Part shown: piece by piece, positions 42,099 to 50,829 of the stretch
Layout: every line of letters starts with the position of its first letter
Position numbering within the stretch: position 1 is the stretch's first letter
Source of the DNA: JBOGXA01 sp050694175
Lineage (GTDB): Bacteria; Actinomycetota; CADDZG01; WHSQ01
Direction of reading: 5' to 3'
NCBI GenBank assembly: GCA_050694175.1
Contig: JBOGXA010000017.1
Coordinates: forward strand, 1 to 64,000
DNA: 64,000 nt
Position numbers and translations under genes: made by a program
The notes under the pieces: model-generated
Databases searched by the model: none
What the model was told of the DNA's origin: nothing
What the model saw: only the letters and a program-made list of their open reading frames with translations

Positions 42099-43729
42099 GC
42101 ACTAGGTCGATCTCACTGCGGAGGCTGTGGCGGCGACGACCCCCGGAGGATGCGCTGGACTCTCGGGCCGCCGACGACCTCACGCGGGGAGCCGAAGTGA
42201 TCGCCGTGGATATCTCCCCCAATGACCCAATCCTGGCCTACTTCCAGAGCGCCGGCGGAGCCGTCGATATCGAGAACCTGCAGCTCGCGTCGCCTGCGCT
42301 CGAGGAGCTTCGCGCGGCCGGTGTCAAGCTGGTCGTACCGCTCATAAGCCACGGGGAGCTGATCGGGGTGCTCAATCTGGGCCCCCGCCTCAGCGAGCAG
42401 GAGTACTCGGCCGACGATCGCAAGCTGTTGGACAGCCTCGCAGGACAGGCTGCCCCCGCGGTAAGGGTCGCTCAGCTGCTGCGTCAGCAGGAGAGTCAGG
42501 CTCGCGAGCGAGAGCGAGTCGAGCAGGAGCTCCGAGTGGCTCAACTGATCCAGCAGCAGTATCTCCCCCACGATCTCCCGAAGCTGTCCGGGTGGCACGT
42601 TTCCGCGTTCTATCGCCCGGCGCGCGAGGTCGGGGGCGATTTCTACGACTTCATCGAGCTCCCTGGTAACAAGGTCGGCATCGTGGTGGGCGACGTGACC
42701 GACAAGGGCGTGCCCGCCGCACTCGTGATGGCCACCACCCACAGCTTGCTCCGGGCGGAGGCCCCCCGCCTCGTCGAGCCCGCAAAGGTGCTCGAGCGCA
42801 TAAACGAGCTGCTCGTCCCCGATATGCCCCCCAAGATGTTCGTCACCTGCCTTTACGCGGTTCTTGACTACGAGACGGGAAAGCTCCAGTTCGCGAATGC
42901 GGGCCACAACGTTCCGTACGTGAGCACCGAGTCTGGTGTCATCGAGTTGCGAGCGCGGGGTATGCCGCTTGGGCTCCTCGAAGGAATGTCCTACGAAGAA
43001 AAGGAAACCGTCCTCGAGCCCGGACAGAACGTCCTGCTGCACAGTGACGGGCTCGCGGAAGCGCACGATCCGACCGGGGACATGTTCGGGTTCCCGCGCC
43101 TCCAGGAGGCGATGGGAGCCGGAGAGAGCTACGAGCGCCTGATAGACGAGCTGCTAACGGAGCTCGATCAATTCACCGGAGCGGATTGGGAGCAGGAGGA
43201 CGACATCACCCTGGTTACCCTGCATCGAGCGCCGTCGGCGGCCTCGGCCCTTTCTTCCTCCGGAACCGACGAACCCGGTGCAAAACGTCTCTTGGTCGAG
43301 TTCGAGATCCCCAGCGAGCCCGGCAACGAGAGGCTCGTGATGGACCGGGTTGCCGAGTTCGCCTCGGTCCTGGATCTCCCCGGGCCTCGCATGGAACGAC
43401 TGAAGACTGCGGTCTCCGAGGCCGCGATGAATGCAATCGAGCACGGAAACAAGGGCCGCGCCGAGCTGCCGGTGTCGGTGCGGCTCGAGAGTTCGGACAC
43501 GGTTCTGTCCGTGCAGATAAAGGACCAGGGAGGAAACAGCGAGATCGTGACGGGTGACCCTCCCGATCTCGAAGCCAAGCTGGCAGGTCTTCAGAGCCCC
43601 CGAGGCTGGGGATTGTTCCTGATCAAGAACATGGTCGACGAGATGAACGTGTCGAGCGACGGTTCCCATCACACGATCGAACTGATCCTCCACCTGAAAG
43701 GAGGCCGTGATGCCCACGACTCAAACTGA
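42095..43729 (+). CDS. GAF - SpoIIE phosphatase - HATPase fusion (partner-switching regulator)
   Basis: A 544-residue protein. Residues ~30-125 form a GAF-like sensor (VKLVVPLISHGELIGVLNLG), then a coiled linker. The PP2C/SpoIIE domain (~150-378) has all metal Asp residues: GGDFYD (D182, D185), GDVTDKG (D200), HSDGLAEA (D318) and EDDITLV (D369/D370). The C-terminal ~140 residues are a RsbW-type HATPase with N-box SEAAMNAIEHGN and RGWGLFLIKNMVDE. The protein can in principle both phosphorylate and dephosphorylate STAS partners; two STAS genes follow at once. AAAAGGAG precedes the ATG. Confidence 0.92.
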   Translation: MSTRSISLRRLWRRRPPEDALDSRAADDLTRGAEVIAVDISPNDPILAYFQSAGGAVDIENLQLASPALEELRAAGVKLVVPLISHGELIGVLNLGPRLSEQEYSADDRKLLDSLAGQAAPAVRVAQLLRQQESQARERERVEQELRVAQLIQQQYLPHDLPKLSGWHVSAFYRPAREVGGDFYDFIELPGNKVGIVVGDVTDKGVPAALVMATTHSLLRAEAPRLVEPAKVLERINELLVPDMPPKMFVTCLYAVLDYETGKLQFANAGHNVPYVSTESGVIELRARGMPLGLLEGMSYEEKETVLEPGQNVLLHSDGLAEAHDPTGDMFGFPRLQEAMGAGESYERLIDELLTELDQFTGADWEQEDDITLVTLHRAPSAASALSSSGTDEPGAKRLLVEFEIPSEPGNERLVMDRVAEFASVLDLPGPRMERLKTAVSEAAMNAIEHGNKGRAELPVSVRLESSDTVLSVQIKDQGGNSEIVTGDPPDLEAKLAGLQSPRGWGLFLIKNMVDEMNVSSDGSHHTIELILHLKGGRDAHDSN

Positions 43730-44057
43730 GGCTGTCGTTCGTCACAGAGATGGTGTCGCCGTAATCGATCTTTCCGGCAACATCGATGCCACCGCGGAGG
43801 GCGAACTGACGCGCGCGTATACCGAGGCCACCCAGAAGGGGGCAAAGGCAATTGTCCTCAACTTCACACGGGTCGGTTACATAAACAGCACCGGGATAGC
43901 TCTCATCGTCGGCATGATGGCCGGTGCCCGCAAGGATGGGCTGACGATGGCGGCGTGCGGTCTGTCCGATCACTACAAGGAGATCTTCGAGATAACCAGG
44001 CTTGCCGATTTCATGCCTGTGTTCGCCGACGAGGAAGCCGCACTAGGTACGCAATGA
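43710..44057 (+). CDS. STAS-domain anti-sigma-factor antagonist 1
   Basis: ATG 43710 lies inside the end of the phosphatase gene and has AAAGGAGG upstream. The 115-residue STAS protein has GVAVIDLSGNIDATAEGELT, AIVLNFTRVGYINSTGIALI and DHYKEIFEITRLADF. S60 in YINSTG is the phospho-acceptor position of the SpoIIAA/RsbV family, so it is the likely target of the adjacent phosphatase/kinase. Confidence 0.9.
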   Translation: MPTTQTEAVVRHRDGVAVIDLSGNIDATAEGELTRAYTEATQKGAKAIVLNFTRVGYINSTGIALIVGMMAGARKDGLTMAACGLSDHYKEIFEITRLADFMPVFADEEAALGTQ

Positions 44058-44097
44058 GGAGTGGAGGGAGTATGGGAGTGGAGCGAAGGAGGAGGAC

Positions 44098-44457
44098 ATG
44101 CCCGAACTGAACATCCGGACCGACGTTCGGACGCAAAATGGCTCGAGTGTCATAGACATCAAGGGGGATCTCACTGCCGCCTGTGAAGAGGTGTTAACCG
44201 AGGCCTTCAATCAGGCTTCGACCGACACGACTCGGGCCGTGGTGCTCAACTTCAGCGGACTCGAGTACATGAACAGTGGTGGCATTGGGCTGCTGGTGAC
44301 GCTGCTGGTCCGTGCCAACAGGCAGCGCCAGAAGCTTCTGGCGTACGGGCTGACCGATCACTACAAGCAGATCTTTGAGCTCACCCGTCTCGACGAGGCC
44401 ATTGCGATTCACGACGATGAGAACTCGGCCCTCGAGGCCGCCGGAGCCAGCGGATAA
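44098..44457 (+). CDS. STAS-domain anti-sigma-factor antagonist 2
   Basis: ATG 44098 follows GGAGGAC. The 119-residue product is paralogous to the preceding gene: SSVIDIKGDLTAACEEVLTE, AVVLNFSGLEYMNSGGIGLL and DHYKQIFELTRLDEA. The phosphorylatable Ser is again S60 (YMNSGG). Two antagonists beside one kinase/phosphatase may give graded or branched output. No sigma factor gene is present in the window. Confidence 0.9.
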   Translation: MPELNIRTDVRTQNGSSVIDIKGDLTAACEEVLTEAFNQASTDTTRAVVLNFSGLEYMNSGGIGLLVTLLVRANRQRQKLLAYGLTDHYKQIFELTRLDEAIAIHDDENSALEAAGASG

Positions 44458-44477
44458 AGAAGGGAAAGGGGCAGGTC

Positions 44478-45269
44478 ATGCCGGCACGCGAAGAACAGCA
44501 AACCTCCAGTCCACCCACCACTGAAACCGATGTGGAAGAGGCTGCCGCCAAGAAGAGCGATCTCGGCAACTGGGCAGCGATGGTGTCGACCCTGAAAGTC
44601 GGCGAGGTGCCGGAAGGCGCCATCAACCTCAACGTCGAAGGCCGCCGGCTGTCCTCCCCGCTTCAGGGTTTCGGAAAACTATGGCAGAAGTCATACCGAA
44701 TCCCGCTCGGGAGTGACGTCACGCCCGAAAAGGTGATCTCTGAGTGGAAAGCGCACTTCCCCCAGTTCTGGCCGGAGGGGAATCGCTTCTTCGGATCTCT
44801 GACCGGCATCGCTCCCGGCGATGTCGCGGTCCTGAATCTTGCGGCTCCGGGAGGCATGAAGCTCTCCACAGGCATATTGGTTCTGTACGCGGACGAGCAG
44901 TCGTTCACGTTCATGAACCCGACCGGGCACATGTTTGCGGGTTTCATCACCTTCAGCGCCGAGAAGGTCGGTGATGAGACGACCGCTCACGTCCAGGCCC
45001 TCATTCGTGCGAGCGACCCGTTCTTCGAGATCGGGATGCCTCTGGTTATGGGCCGAATGGAGGACCGCTTCTGGGTACAGACACTGCAGAACCTTGCCGT
45101 TCATTTCGGCGTCCAGGGAGAGGTCGACCTCCAGGCCGTCTGTGTCGATCGGCGCCGGCAATGGAAGTACTGGAAGAACGTTCGGCACAACGCGGCGATC
45201 CGATCTGGGCTGTACACGCTGGCCGCGCCCGGACGGTGGGTCGTCAAGCCTTTCAAACGACGTCCTTAG
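44478..45269 (+). CDS. DUF1990-like protein of unknown function
   Basis: A 263-residue soluble protein starting at ATG 44478 with AAAGGGG upstream, 20 bp after the second STAS gene. After ~40 polar residues comes an alpha/beta domain (GKLWQKSYRIPLGSDVTPEK, LYADEQSFTFMNPTGHMFAG, TTAHVQALIRASDPFFEIGM). The GHMFAGFITFSAE and late hydrophobic pattern recall DUF1990/SRPBCC ligand-binding proteins, but similarity is weak. Probably the last gene of the signalling operon; role unknown. Confidence 0.65.
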   Translation: MPAREEQQTSSPPTTETDVEEAAAKKSDLGNWAAMVSTLKVGEVPEGAINLNVEGRRLSSPLQGFGKLWQKSYRIPLGSDVTPEKVISEWKAHFPQFWPEGNRFFGSLTGIAPGDVAVLNLAAPGGMKLSTGILVLYADEQSFTFMNPTGHMFAGFITFSAEKVGDETTAHVQALIRASDPFFEIGMPLVMGRMEDRFWVQTLQNLAVHFGVQGEVDLQAVCVDRRRQWKYWKNVRHNAAIRSGLYTLAAPGRWVVKPFKRRP

Positions 45270-45338
45270 CGGATCGCCCGCCGTATGCATGCCTTGCGTT
45301 GATATCCGCGGCCGGACCGCTGTGGAACGATTCCGGCC

Positions 45339-46070
45339 TTGACCTGGACGCGTTTTGTCGCTCTCGGTGACAGTCTCACCGAGGGGGTCGGAGATCCGAT
45401 CGGTCACGGTGGACTGCGGGGGTGGGCCAGCCACCTGGCTGCCGGGCTGGCTGCGCTCAACCCACACCTCACGTTTTCCAACCTCGCCCGGCGAAGCCTG
45501 ACCACCGCCGACGTGCTCGCCGGGCAGTTGCCGGTCGCCGTGGAGATGAACCCGGATCTTGCAAGCGCGTTGGTTGGGATGAACGACCTAATGCAACCGG
45601 ATTTTGACGCCGGGAGATTCGAGCGTGAGCTCGACGAACTGGTGAGCGACCTGCAGGGTATCGGCGCAACCGTTCTTATGGCGAGCTTCCCCGACGTGAG
45701 CAGGTACCTCCTCGCACCCCGACGAGTTCGGGAGCCCATTCACAGGCGGCTCGCAGCTGCCACCGAAGTAACCCGGTCCGTAGCGGCGGCGCGGGGCGCG
45801 GTCTTCGTCGATGTGTGGTCGTTACCCGACGCTCAGGGCAGGGACATCCTCAGCATCGACCGAATGCACCCGAACGCCCGCGGTCACCTATTGCTCGCTC
45901 GTGCTTTTGCCGTTCTTCTCGGCGAAGAAGCGAATCACGCCATTGAGTTGCCGGTGCCTCGGGAAGCCAGAGGCTTCAGCCTCGAGAATGCGAGGCACCT
46001 GGGCTGGATAGCGCGAAACGCCAGAACTGAAGCGTTCCGCTTCCTCCGTCGTTATCTTTCCTTCCGGTGA
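45339..46070 (+). CDS. SGNH/GDSL-family hydrolase
   Basis: TTG 45339 starts TWTRFVALGDSLTEGVGDPI. Block I is GDSLTEG with the nucleophile Ser, block III is ALVGMNDLMQ with the oxyanion Asn, and block V is DRMHPNARGH with the Asp-His pair. At 243 residues it fits actinobacterial SGNH esterases. No signal peptide, so it is probably cytoplasmic. An upstream ATG is not available in frame. Confidence 0.88.
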   Translation: MTWTRFVALGDSLTEGVGDPIGHGGLRGWASHLAAGLAALNPHLTFSNLARRSLTTADVLAGQLPVAVEMNPDLASALVGMNDLMQPDFDAGRFERELDELVSDLQGIGATVLMASFPDVSRYLLAPRRVREPIHRRLAAATEVTRSVAAARGAVFVDVWSLPDAQGRDILSIDRMHPNARGHLLLARAFAVLLGEEANHAIELPVPREARGFSLENARHLGWIARNARTEAFRFLRRYLSFR

Positions 46071-46136
46071 GCCTCACGTTCTAATTCGACGTTACCCGTT
46101 TCTCAACGAGCCACCGCCGTGTCCCCCTCTGCGGGG

Positions 46137-46760
46137 TTACGGGAGAGATTCGACGACCGCTTTGAGAGTCAGGATCGATTCGTCGAGCGGGCGCCACGCA
46201 TGCAGGGAAACCGCGTATGTGCTTCCTTCTTCCTCCCACCGGAAGACGAGATGGTCTCCGTCGATTCCTCCATAGGGGTACGACGGCGCCAGCACCAGAG
46301 ACCCCCGGAGCCCACCCCACGTGGGGGTGCCCATAAGCAACGCTTCCTTTCGCTTGTCCTCGATTGGCGAGTCTTGCAAGGGGAGCTCGGTTGGCCACTT
46401 GAAAGGGAACATGTGCCGGTGCTCTGCGTGGACGACGAGGTGAGCTGACCTCGGCGGCGCGTTTCTTTCAGTCAGTTTTGGATACGGCGCGTTCCACTCG
46501 GCAGAGAAAACGGGCCATATTCGGCGGGGGGCCGTGACGTGTTGAAACGCTCCCGGCTTGACGCTGGGAACCTTGACGGGGCAGGCGCGTTTCAGCGCCT
46601 TCTTCCTCCGGCACTTCTCCACGATCGCCGAGGGCATCGTTACCAACCGGGGCTCGAACCCCGGTCCCGGAGAGGACGTCGGAGCGTCGGGCCCACAGGC
46701 GAGGCTCAGCGCCAGCGCCCCCGCGGCAGCGGCGACCGTAACGCGACGACGCCGGGTCAT
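46137..46760 (-). CDS. Predicted lipoprotein of unknown function
   Basis: A 207-residue protein with an Arg-rich signal peptide (MTRRRRVTVAAAAGALALSL) ending in a lipobox AC, then a Pro/Ser linker. The mature part (RIWPVFSAEWNAPYPKLTER, WPTELPLQDSPIEDKRKEAL, GGIDGDHLVFRWEEEGSTYA) has no family I recognise. A Cys at the linker end and KCRRKKALKRACPVKV suggest a possible disulfide. It is probably surface anchored. Confidence 0.7.
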   Translation of the reverse strand: MTRRRRVTVAAAAGALALSLACGPDAPTSSPGPGFEPRLVTMPSAIVEKCRRKKALKRACPVKVPSVKPGAFQHVTAPRRIWPVFSAEWNAPYPKLTERNAPPRSAHLVVHAEHRHMFPFKWPTELPLQDSPIEDKRKEALLMGTPTWGGLRGSLVLAPSYPYGGIDGDHLVFRWEEEGSTYAVSLHAWRPLDESILTLKAVVESLP

Positions 46761-46949
46761 AAGTCGGATCTCGTCATGCTTATGGGACCGTAGGACATCT
46801 TCGGGAGTTCCCGATCACCCGAGCGATTCGCATGGGATGTGGCGAGGGGGCAACATCAATGGATGCACAGATCCAGCGGCTCATCGGGGGCCGGACGCAC
46901 TAGGCCGCACGACGGGAACGTTATTCGGCGCCGGTGGTAGTAACACAGA

Positions 46950-48185
46950 GTGTCCCTACGAGACAGGGTGTGGTCGATCCTTCTCATATGCACCTTCGCT
47001 CTCGCCGCATGTAGCGAGGGCGACGCCGGAGACGCCGGCGATCGGCAGATGCTGCCCACCCTCTCGGAAACGGTGGAGATTCCAACCCCCGACGAGTCTC
47101 CGGCGCCCGCCCCCCCTGCCTTCCGACCGCGGAAGATCCGGGTGGAGACGAAGGTCGTGGCCCGCGGGTTCGAGGCTCCGTTACTGGTCACCCATGCGGG
47201 CGACTCGAGCGGCAGGCTCTTCGTTGTGGAGCAGGACGGCCGGATATGGGCGCTCCGTCGTGGCCGTGTGTTGCAGCCTCCCTTCCTCGACATCTCGGAC
47301 ATGACTGAAGGCGGAGGCGAGCAAGGCCTGCTCGGCCTCGCCTTCCACCCCGATTTCGAGGGCAACGGAAGGTTCTACGTCAACCACACGGACAACGCCG
47401 GCGACACGGTCGTGGCCGAGTACCACGCCGATCCCGCGTCGAACCGGGCCGAGTCCGACTCCGAGAGGGTCCTTTTGACCATCGACCAGCCGTTCCCCAA
47501 CCACAACGGAGGGGCCCTCGAGTTCGGGCCCGACGGCTACCTGTACATCGGAACGGGTGATGGCGGCAGTGGAGGGGACCCTATGGGAAACGGGCAGAGT
47601 CTCTCGACCTTGCTCGGAAAACTGCTTCGCATCGACGTCGATTCGCGCACCCGCGACCTCCAGTATGGGATTCCCGACGACAACCCGTTTGCCCACAGAG
47701 AGGGCCGCGACGAGATCTGGGCTTACGGGCTGAGAAACCCATGGCGGTTGAGCTTCGACGGTGAGGTCATATGGATCGGCGACGTCGGGCAGAGCGCCCA
47801 GGAAGAGGTCGACCGGGCGCCGGCCGACCGGGCGGGTATCAACTACGGGTGGAATCTCATGGAGGGCACGGGCTGCTACGAGATCGAGCCGTGCAACGAT
47901 GAGTCGTTGTGGGCGCCTGCCGCGACCTACTCGCACGATCAGGGGTGTTCGGTGACGGGTGGCCACGTGTATCGGGGCAGGTCTGTTCCCGAGCTGACGG
48001 GCGGATACTTCTTCGGTGACTACTGCTCCGGTCTGATCTGGGCGATGGCCGCGTCGGGACGGGGCCCGGCCGTCGTTGTCGCCGAGACGGAGCGGTCCAT
48101 CAGCTCCTTCGGCGTGGACGAGAACGGAGAGCTCTATCTGACGGATCTCAACTCCGGCGAGATCTTGAGTCTCCGGGCCCGCTGA
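46950..48185 (+). CDS. PQQ-dependent sugar dehydrogenase-like lipoprotein (GSDH family)
   Basis: GTG 46950 starts a signal peptide with lipobox (TFALAAC). The ~390-residue mature part is the six-bladed propeller of the glucose/sorbosone dehydrogenase family: FVVEQDGRIWALRRGRVLQP, EQGLLGLAFHPDFEGNGRFY, FPNHNGGALEFGPDGYLYIG, RDEIWAYGLRNPWRLSFDGE and INYGWNLMEGTGCYE. The His in NHNGG fits the catalytic base of soluble glucose dehydrogenase. The cofactor in vivo is uncertain; no PQQ synthesis genes are seen. A second member lies at 50830-51891. Confidence 0.88.
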   Translation: MSLRDRVWSILLICTFALAACSEGDAGDAGDRQMLPTLSETVEIPTPDESPAPAPPAFRPRKIRVETKVVARGFEAPLLVTHAGDSSGRLFVVEQDGRIWALRRGRVLQPPFLDISDMTEGGGEQGLLGLAFHPDFEGNGRFYVNHTDNAGDTVVAEYHADPASNRAESDSERVLLTIDQPFPNHNGGALEFGPDGYLYIGTGDGGSGGDPMGNGQSLSTLLGKLLRIDVDSRTRDLQYGIPDDNPFAHREGRDEIWAYGLRNPWRLSFDGEVIWIGDVGQSAQEEVDRAPADRAGINYGWNLMEGTGCYEIEPCNDESLWAPAATYSHDQGCSVTGGHVYRGRSVPELTGGYFFGDYCSGLIWAMAASGRGPAVVVAETERSISSFGVDENGELYLTDLNSGEILSLRAR

Positions 48186-48197
48186 TCGGACGACCAC

Positions 48198-48320
48198 AAG
48201 GTCGTTCTGAACTGCGTTTTAGTCGCCCGGCGGGCCTGTTCGTTCCGGGGAGATCCTGGACACCCGTTCCGGACACATATCGGACACCGGCGGGCCAAAA
48301 GGTCGTTCAGAACGGCGTTT
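48198..48320 (+). repeat. Pair of 22-bp imperfect direct repeats
   Basis: AAGGTCGTTCTGAACTGCG plus TTT at 48198-48219 recurs with two mismatches (AAGGTCGTTCAGAACGGCG plus TTT) at 48299-48320, 101 bp apart, just upstream of malQ. Between them are two GGACAC-containing short repeats. Possible regulator sites or a small duplicated spacer. Confidence 0.55.
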
Positions 48321-48385
48321 GCGCCGGACGCATCGCCACGGTGCTGAGATGCCCACTCGGCGGCCGGAGCCGTCAAGATGAGCCG

Positions 48386-50221
48386 GTGAACCTCGACGCT
48401 TGGGGCATCGACGAGGGGTACCGCGACATGCACGGGCGGTATCGGCGGGCTCCGGAGAGCACGATCGCCGCCCTGGTCGAATCCATGGGGGCCGAGACCG
48501 ACGAGCCGGGCGGCCCGGGCGTGGACGTCGTCGAGCAGGGCGGCGTCTTCGAGGCCGCGACTCCCGCGAACCTCCTGCTCGAAGACGGGGGCTCGGTGTC
48601 GGTCGACGGCCTCCTCCCTCCCGATGTGCCGACCGGCTACCACCGTCTCGAGGACCGGGGATCGGGCGCCGTGCGTCCACTGATCGTGGTGCCTCGCTCC
48701 TGTTACTTGCCCCCCGACCTGTGGGCATGGGGCTGGGCGCTACAGCTTTACGCCCTGCGCTCGGGCGCCAGCTGGGGGATCGGCGACCTCGGCGACCTCC
48801 GCCGGTTCGGGAAGTGGGCCGCCGCCCGCGGCGCCGGGTTCTGCTTGATCAATCCGCTTCATTCGAGTGCGCCCCCGGAGCAGGCGAGCCCGTACTTTCC
48901 GGGAAGCCGCGTGTGGCGCAACCCCGACTACATCGACGTAGACGGCGTTCCCGGCGCCGGCCGACTCGACGAACTCGGCGAGGTGAGGGCTCGGGCCCGC
49001 AGGCTCAACGACGACAGGAGGATCGACCGGGCTCACGTCCACCGGCTCAAGGACGCCGCGTTGCGCAAGCTCTGGCGCGCGTTTCGTGGCGATGAGGACT
49101 TCGACAGGTTTTGTCGTGGGGACCCGACGCTCGACGCGTTTGCTGCGTTCGTCGTGCTTGCAGAGCTTCACGGCGATGATCCGCGGCACTGGCCCGTGGC
49201 CTACCGCCGAGGTGACCGCGGCAGCGTGGAACGTGTCCTTCGCGACCATCCTGATCGGTCGGGATTCGTGAAATGGCAGCAATGGCTGCTGCGGCGCCAG
49301 CTCCGGGACGCGTCCCAGACGATTGGTGTCGTCGGAGACCTCGCAGTCGGGGTCAACCGGGATGGATTTGACGCGTGGTACTGGCGGGACGCGTTTGCAG
49401 CGGATGTCACGGTGGGCGCGCCGCCCGACGATTTCAATCTCGACGGTCAGGGATGGGGCGTTCTGGCGTTTGACCCACACAAGTTGCGGGCGGTCGCGTA
49501 TGAGCCCTTCATTCTGATGCTGCGCCGCGCGCTTGAATACGCAGGCGGAGTGCGGCTGGACCATGTCATGGGGTTGTGGCGATTGTTCTGGATCCCCGAC
49601 GGTGAGTCGCCGGCGTCGGGCACCTATGTCCGCTATCCCGCGCGCGAGCTACTCGGCATCGTGGCGCTCGAGAGCCACAGGGCGCGGGCATTTGTGATCG
49701 GAGAAGACCTGGGAACGGTGGAGGGACACGTCAGGTCGGAGATGGTGGCGCGGGCACTGCTCTCGTATCGCCTCCTGTACTTCGAGGAAACTCCTCCGGC
49801 CGAGTATCCGGTCGAGGCGTTGGCCGCGGTGACGAACCACGACCTTCCAACTCTCGCAGGTCTGTGGAGCGGTGTGGACCTGCAGGCGCAGGCGGGGGCC
49901 GGAGTTGAGCCCAACGTCGACTTCGCCACGGGGGTCAAGGAACGCCTGTGTCGCCTGACCGAGTTGCAGCCGGACGCGGGCACCTCCGAGGCGATCCGAA
50001 GGGCCTATCTGCTTCTGGCTCGAGCCCCCAGCCGGCTGACCGCGGCCACTCTCGAGGACGCACTGGGCGTTGTTGAGAGACCCAACCAGCCGGGCACGGT
50101 AACCGGCTATCCGAACTGGTCGCTCGCCCTGCCGCACCCTCTCGAGGTCATCGAGCAGCATGACGGGCCGGAGGAGATCGCTCGGCTGCTTGGGAATCGA
50201 CCCCGGGGGCAAGAACGTTAG
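48386..50221 (+). CDS. malQ: 4-alpha-glucanotransferase (amylomaltase)
   Basis: GTG 48386 starts a ~611-residue GH77 enzyme. Key motifs: SGASWGIGDLGDLRRFGKWA, SPYFPGSRVWRNPDYIDVDG, nucleophile Asp in GVRLDHVMGLWRLFW, acid/base Glu in VIGEDLGTVEGHVR and stabiliser Asp in NHDLPTLAGLW, ending with NQPGTVTGYPNWSLALPHPL. It transfers maltodextrin units in glycogen/maltodextrin metabolism. The N-terminal ~100 residues are an extra domain usual in actinobacterial MalQ. The frame extends upstream to 48341 but lacks a ribosome site. Confidence 0.93.
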   Translation: MNLDAWGIDEGYRDMHGRYRRAPESTIAALVESMGAETDEPGGPGVDVVEQGGVFEAATPANLLLEDGGSVSVDGLLPPDVPTGYHRLEDRGSGAVRPLIVVPRSCYLPPDLWAWGWALQLYALRSGASWGIGDLGDLRRFGKWAAARGAGFCLINPLHSSAPPEQASPYFPGSRVWRNPDYIDVDGVPGAGRLDELGEVRARARRLNDDRRIDRAHVHRLKDAALRKLWRAFRGDEDFDRFCRGDPTLDAFAAFVVLAELHGDDPRHWPVAYRRGDRGSVERVLRDHPDRSGFVKWQQWLLRRQLRDASQTIGVVGDLAVGVNRDGFDAWYWRDAFAADVTVGAPPDDFNLDGQGWGVLAFDPHKLRAVAYEPFILMLRRALEYAGGVRLDHVMGLWRLFWIPDGESPASGTYVRYPARELLGIVALESHRARAFVIGEDLGTVEGHVRSEMVARALLSYRLLYFEETPPAEYPVEALAAVTNHDLPTLAGLWSGVDLQAQAGAGVEPNVDFATGVKERLCRLTELQPDAGTSEAIRRAYLLLARAPSRLTAATLEDALGVVERPNQPGTVTGYPNWSLALPHPLEVIEQHDGPEEIARLLGNRPRGQER

Positions 50222-50257
50222 TGTCGGTGTGAGTCGAGATCAGTGGGGGCAGACCCA

Positions 50258-50737
50258 GTGACGCAGAACAGACCGCAGGATTCCGAGGTAACGGTCATCC
50301 CCGGAGCTGCCGCGCGCCCGTCCGAGTCGCAGGATCGGAGCGAGGGCATTCCGCACCCGGCCAAGGTCATGCGCATCGGGAGCATGGTCCGGCAACTCCT
50401 CGAAGAGGTCCGCTCGGCGCCCCTCGACGAGGCGAGCCGGAGCCGGATGAAGGAGATCTACGAGCAGTCGGTCAGCGAGCTGGGCGAGGTGCTGTCGCCC
50501 GATCTGAGGGAGGAACTCGAGAGTCTCAGCCTGCCGTTCGCGGAGGGCCAGGTGCCATCGGAGTCCGAGCTACGGGTAGCACACGCCCAGCTCGTAGGCT
50601 GGCTCGAGGGCCTCTTCCAGGGTATTCAAGCAACACTGTTTGCGCAGCAGATGCAGAGCCGGGCCCAGCTCGAGGAGATGCGCCGGCGCAGCCTTCCAGC
50701 CCCCGATCAGGGTTCAGGACCCGGCCAGTACCTCTAG
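50258..50737 (+). CDS. bpa: Bacterial proteasome activator
   Basis: The protein matches actinobacterial Bpa (DUF2587) across its length: PAKVMRIGSMVRQLLEEVRS, PLDEASRSRMKEIYEQSVSE, LREELESLSLPFAEGQVPSE and LVGWLEGLFQGIQATLFAQQ. It ends in GQYL, the C-terminal motif that docks on the 20S proteasome and opens its gate without ATP. The N-terminus before PAKVM is flexible. GTG 50258 with GGGGGC upstream is preferred; GTG 50243 is in frame. This shows that the organism has a 20S proteasome, whose genes are not in the window. Confidence 0.93.
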   Translation: MTQNRPQDSEVTVIPGAAARPSESQDRSEGIPHPAKVMRIGSMVRQLLEEVRSAPLDEASRSRMKEIYEQSVSELGEVLSPDLREELESLSLPFAEGQVPSESELRVAHAQLVGWLEGLFQGIQATLFAQQMQSRAQLEEMRRRSLPAPDQGSGPGQYL

Positions 50738-50829
50738 ACCGTGTGTGCGCCCCAACCTCGGGCGCCGACTGTGGATGCGCGGGCTATGGGGATGTGAGGG
50801 TCACTAGAGCCGGCCGGGACGATCCCTTC

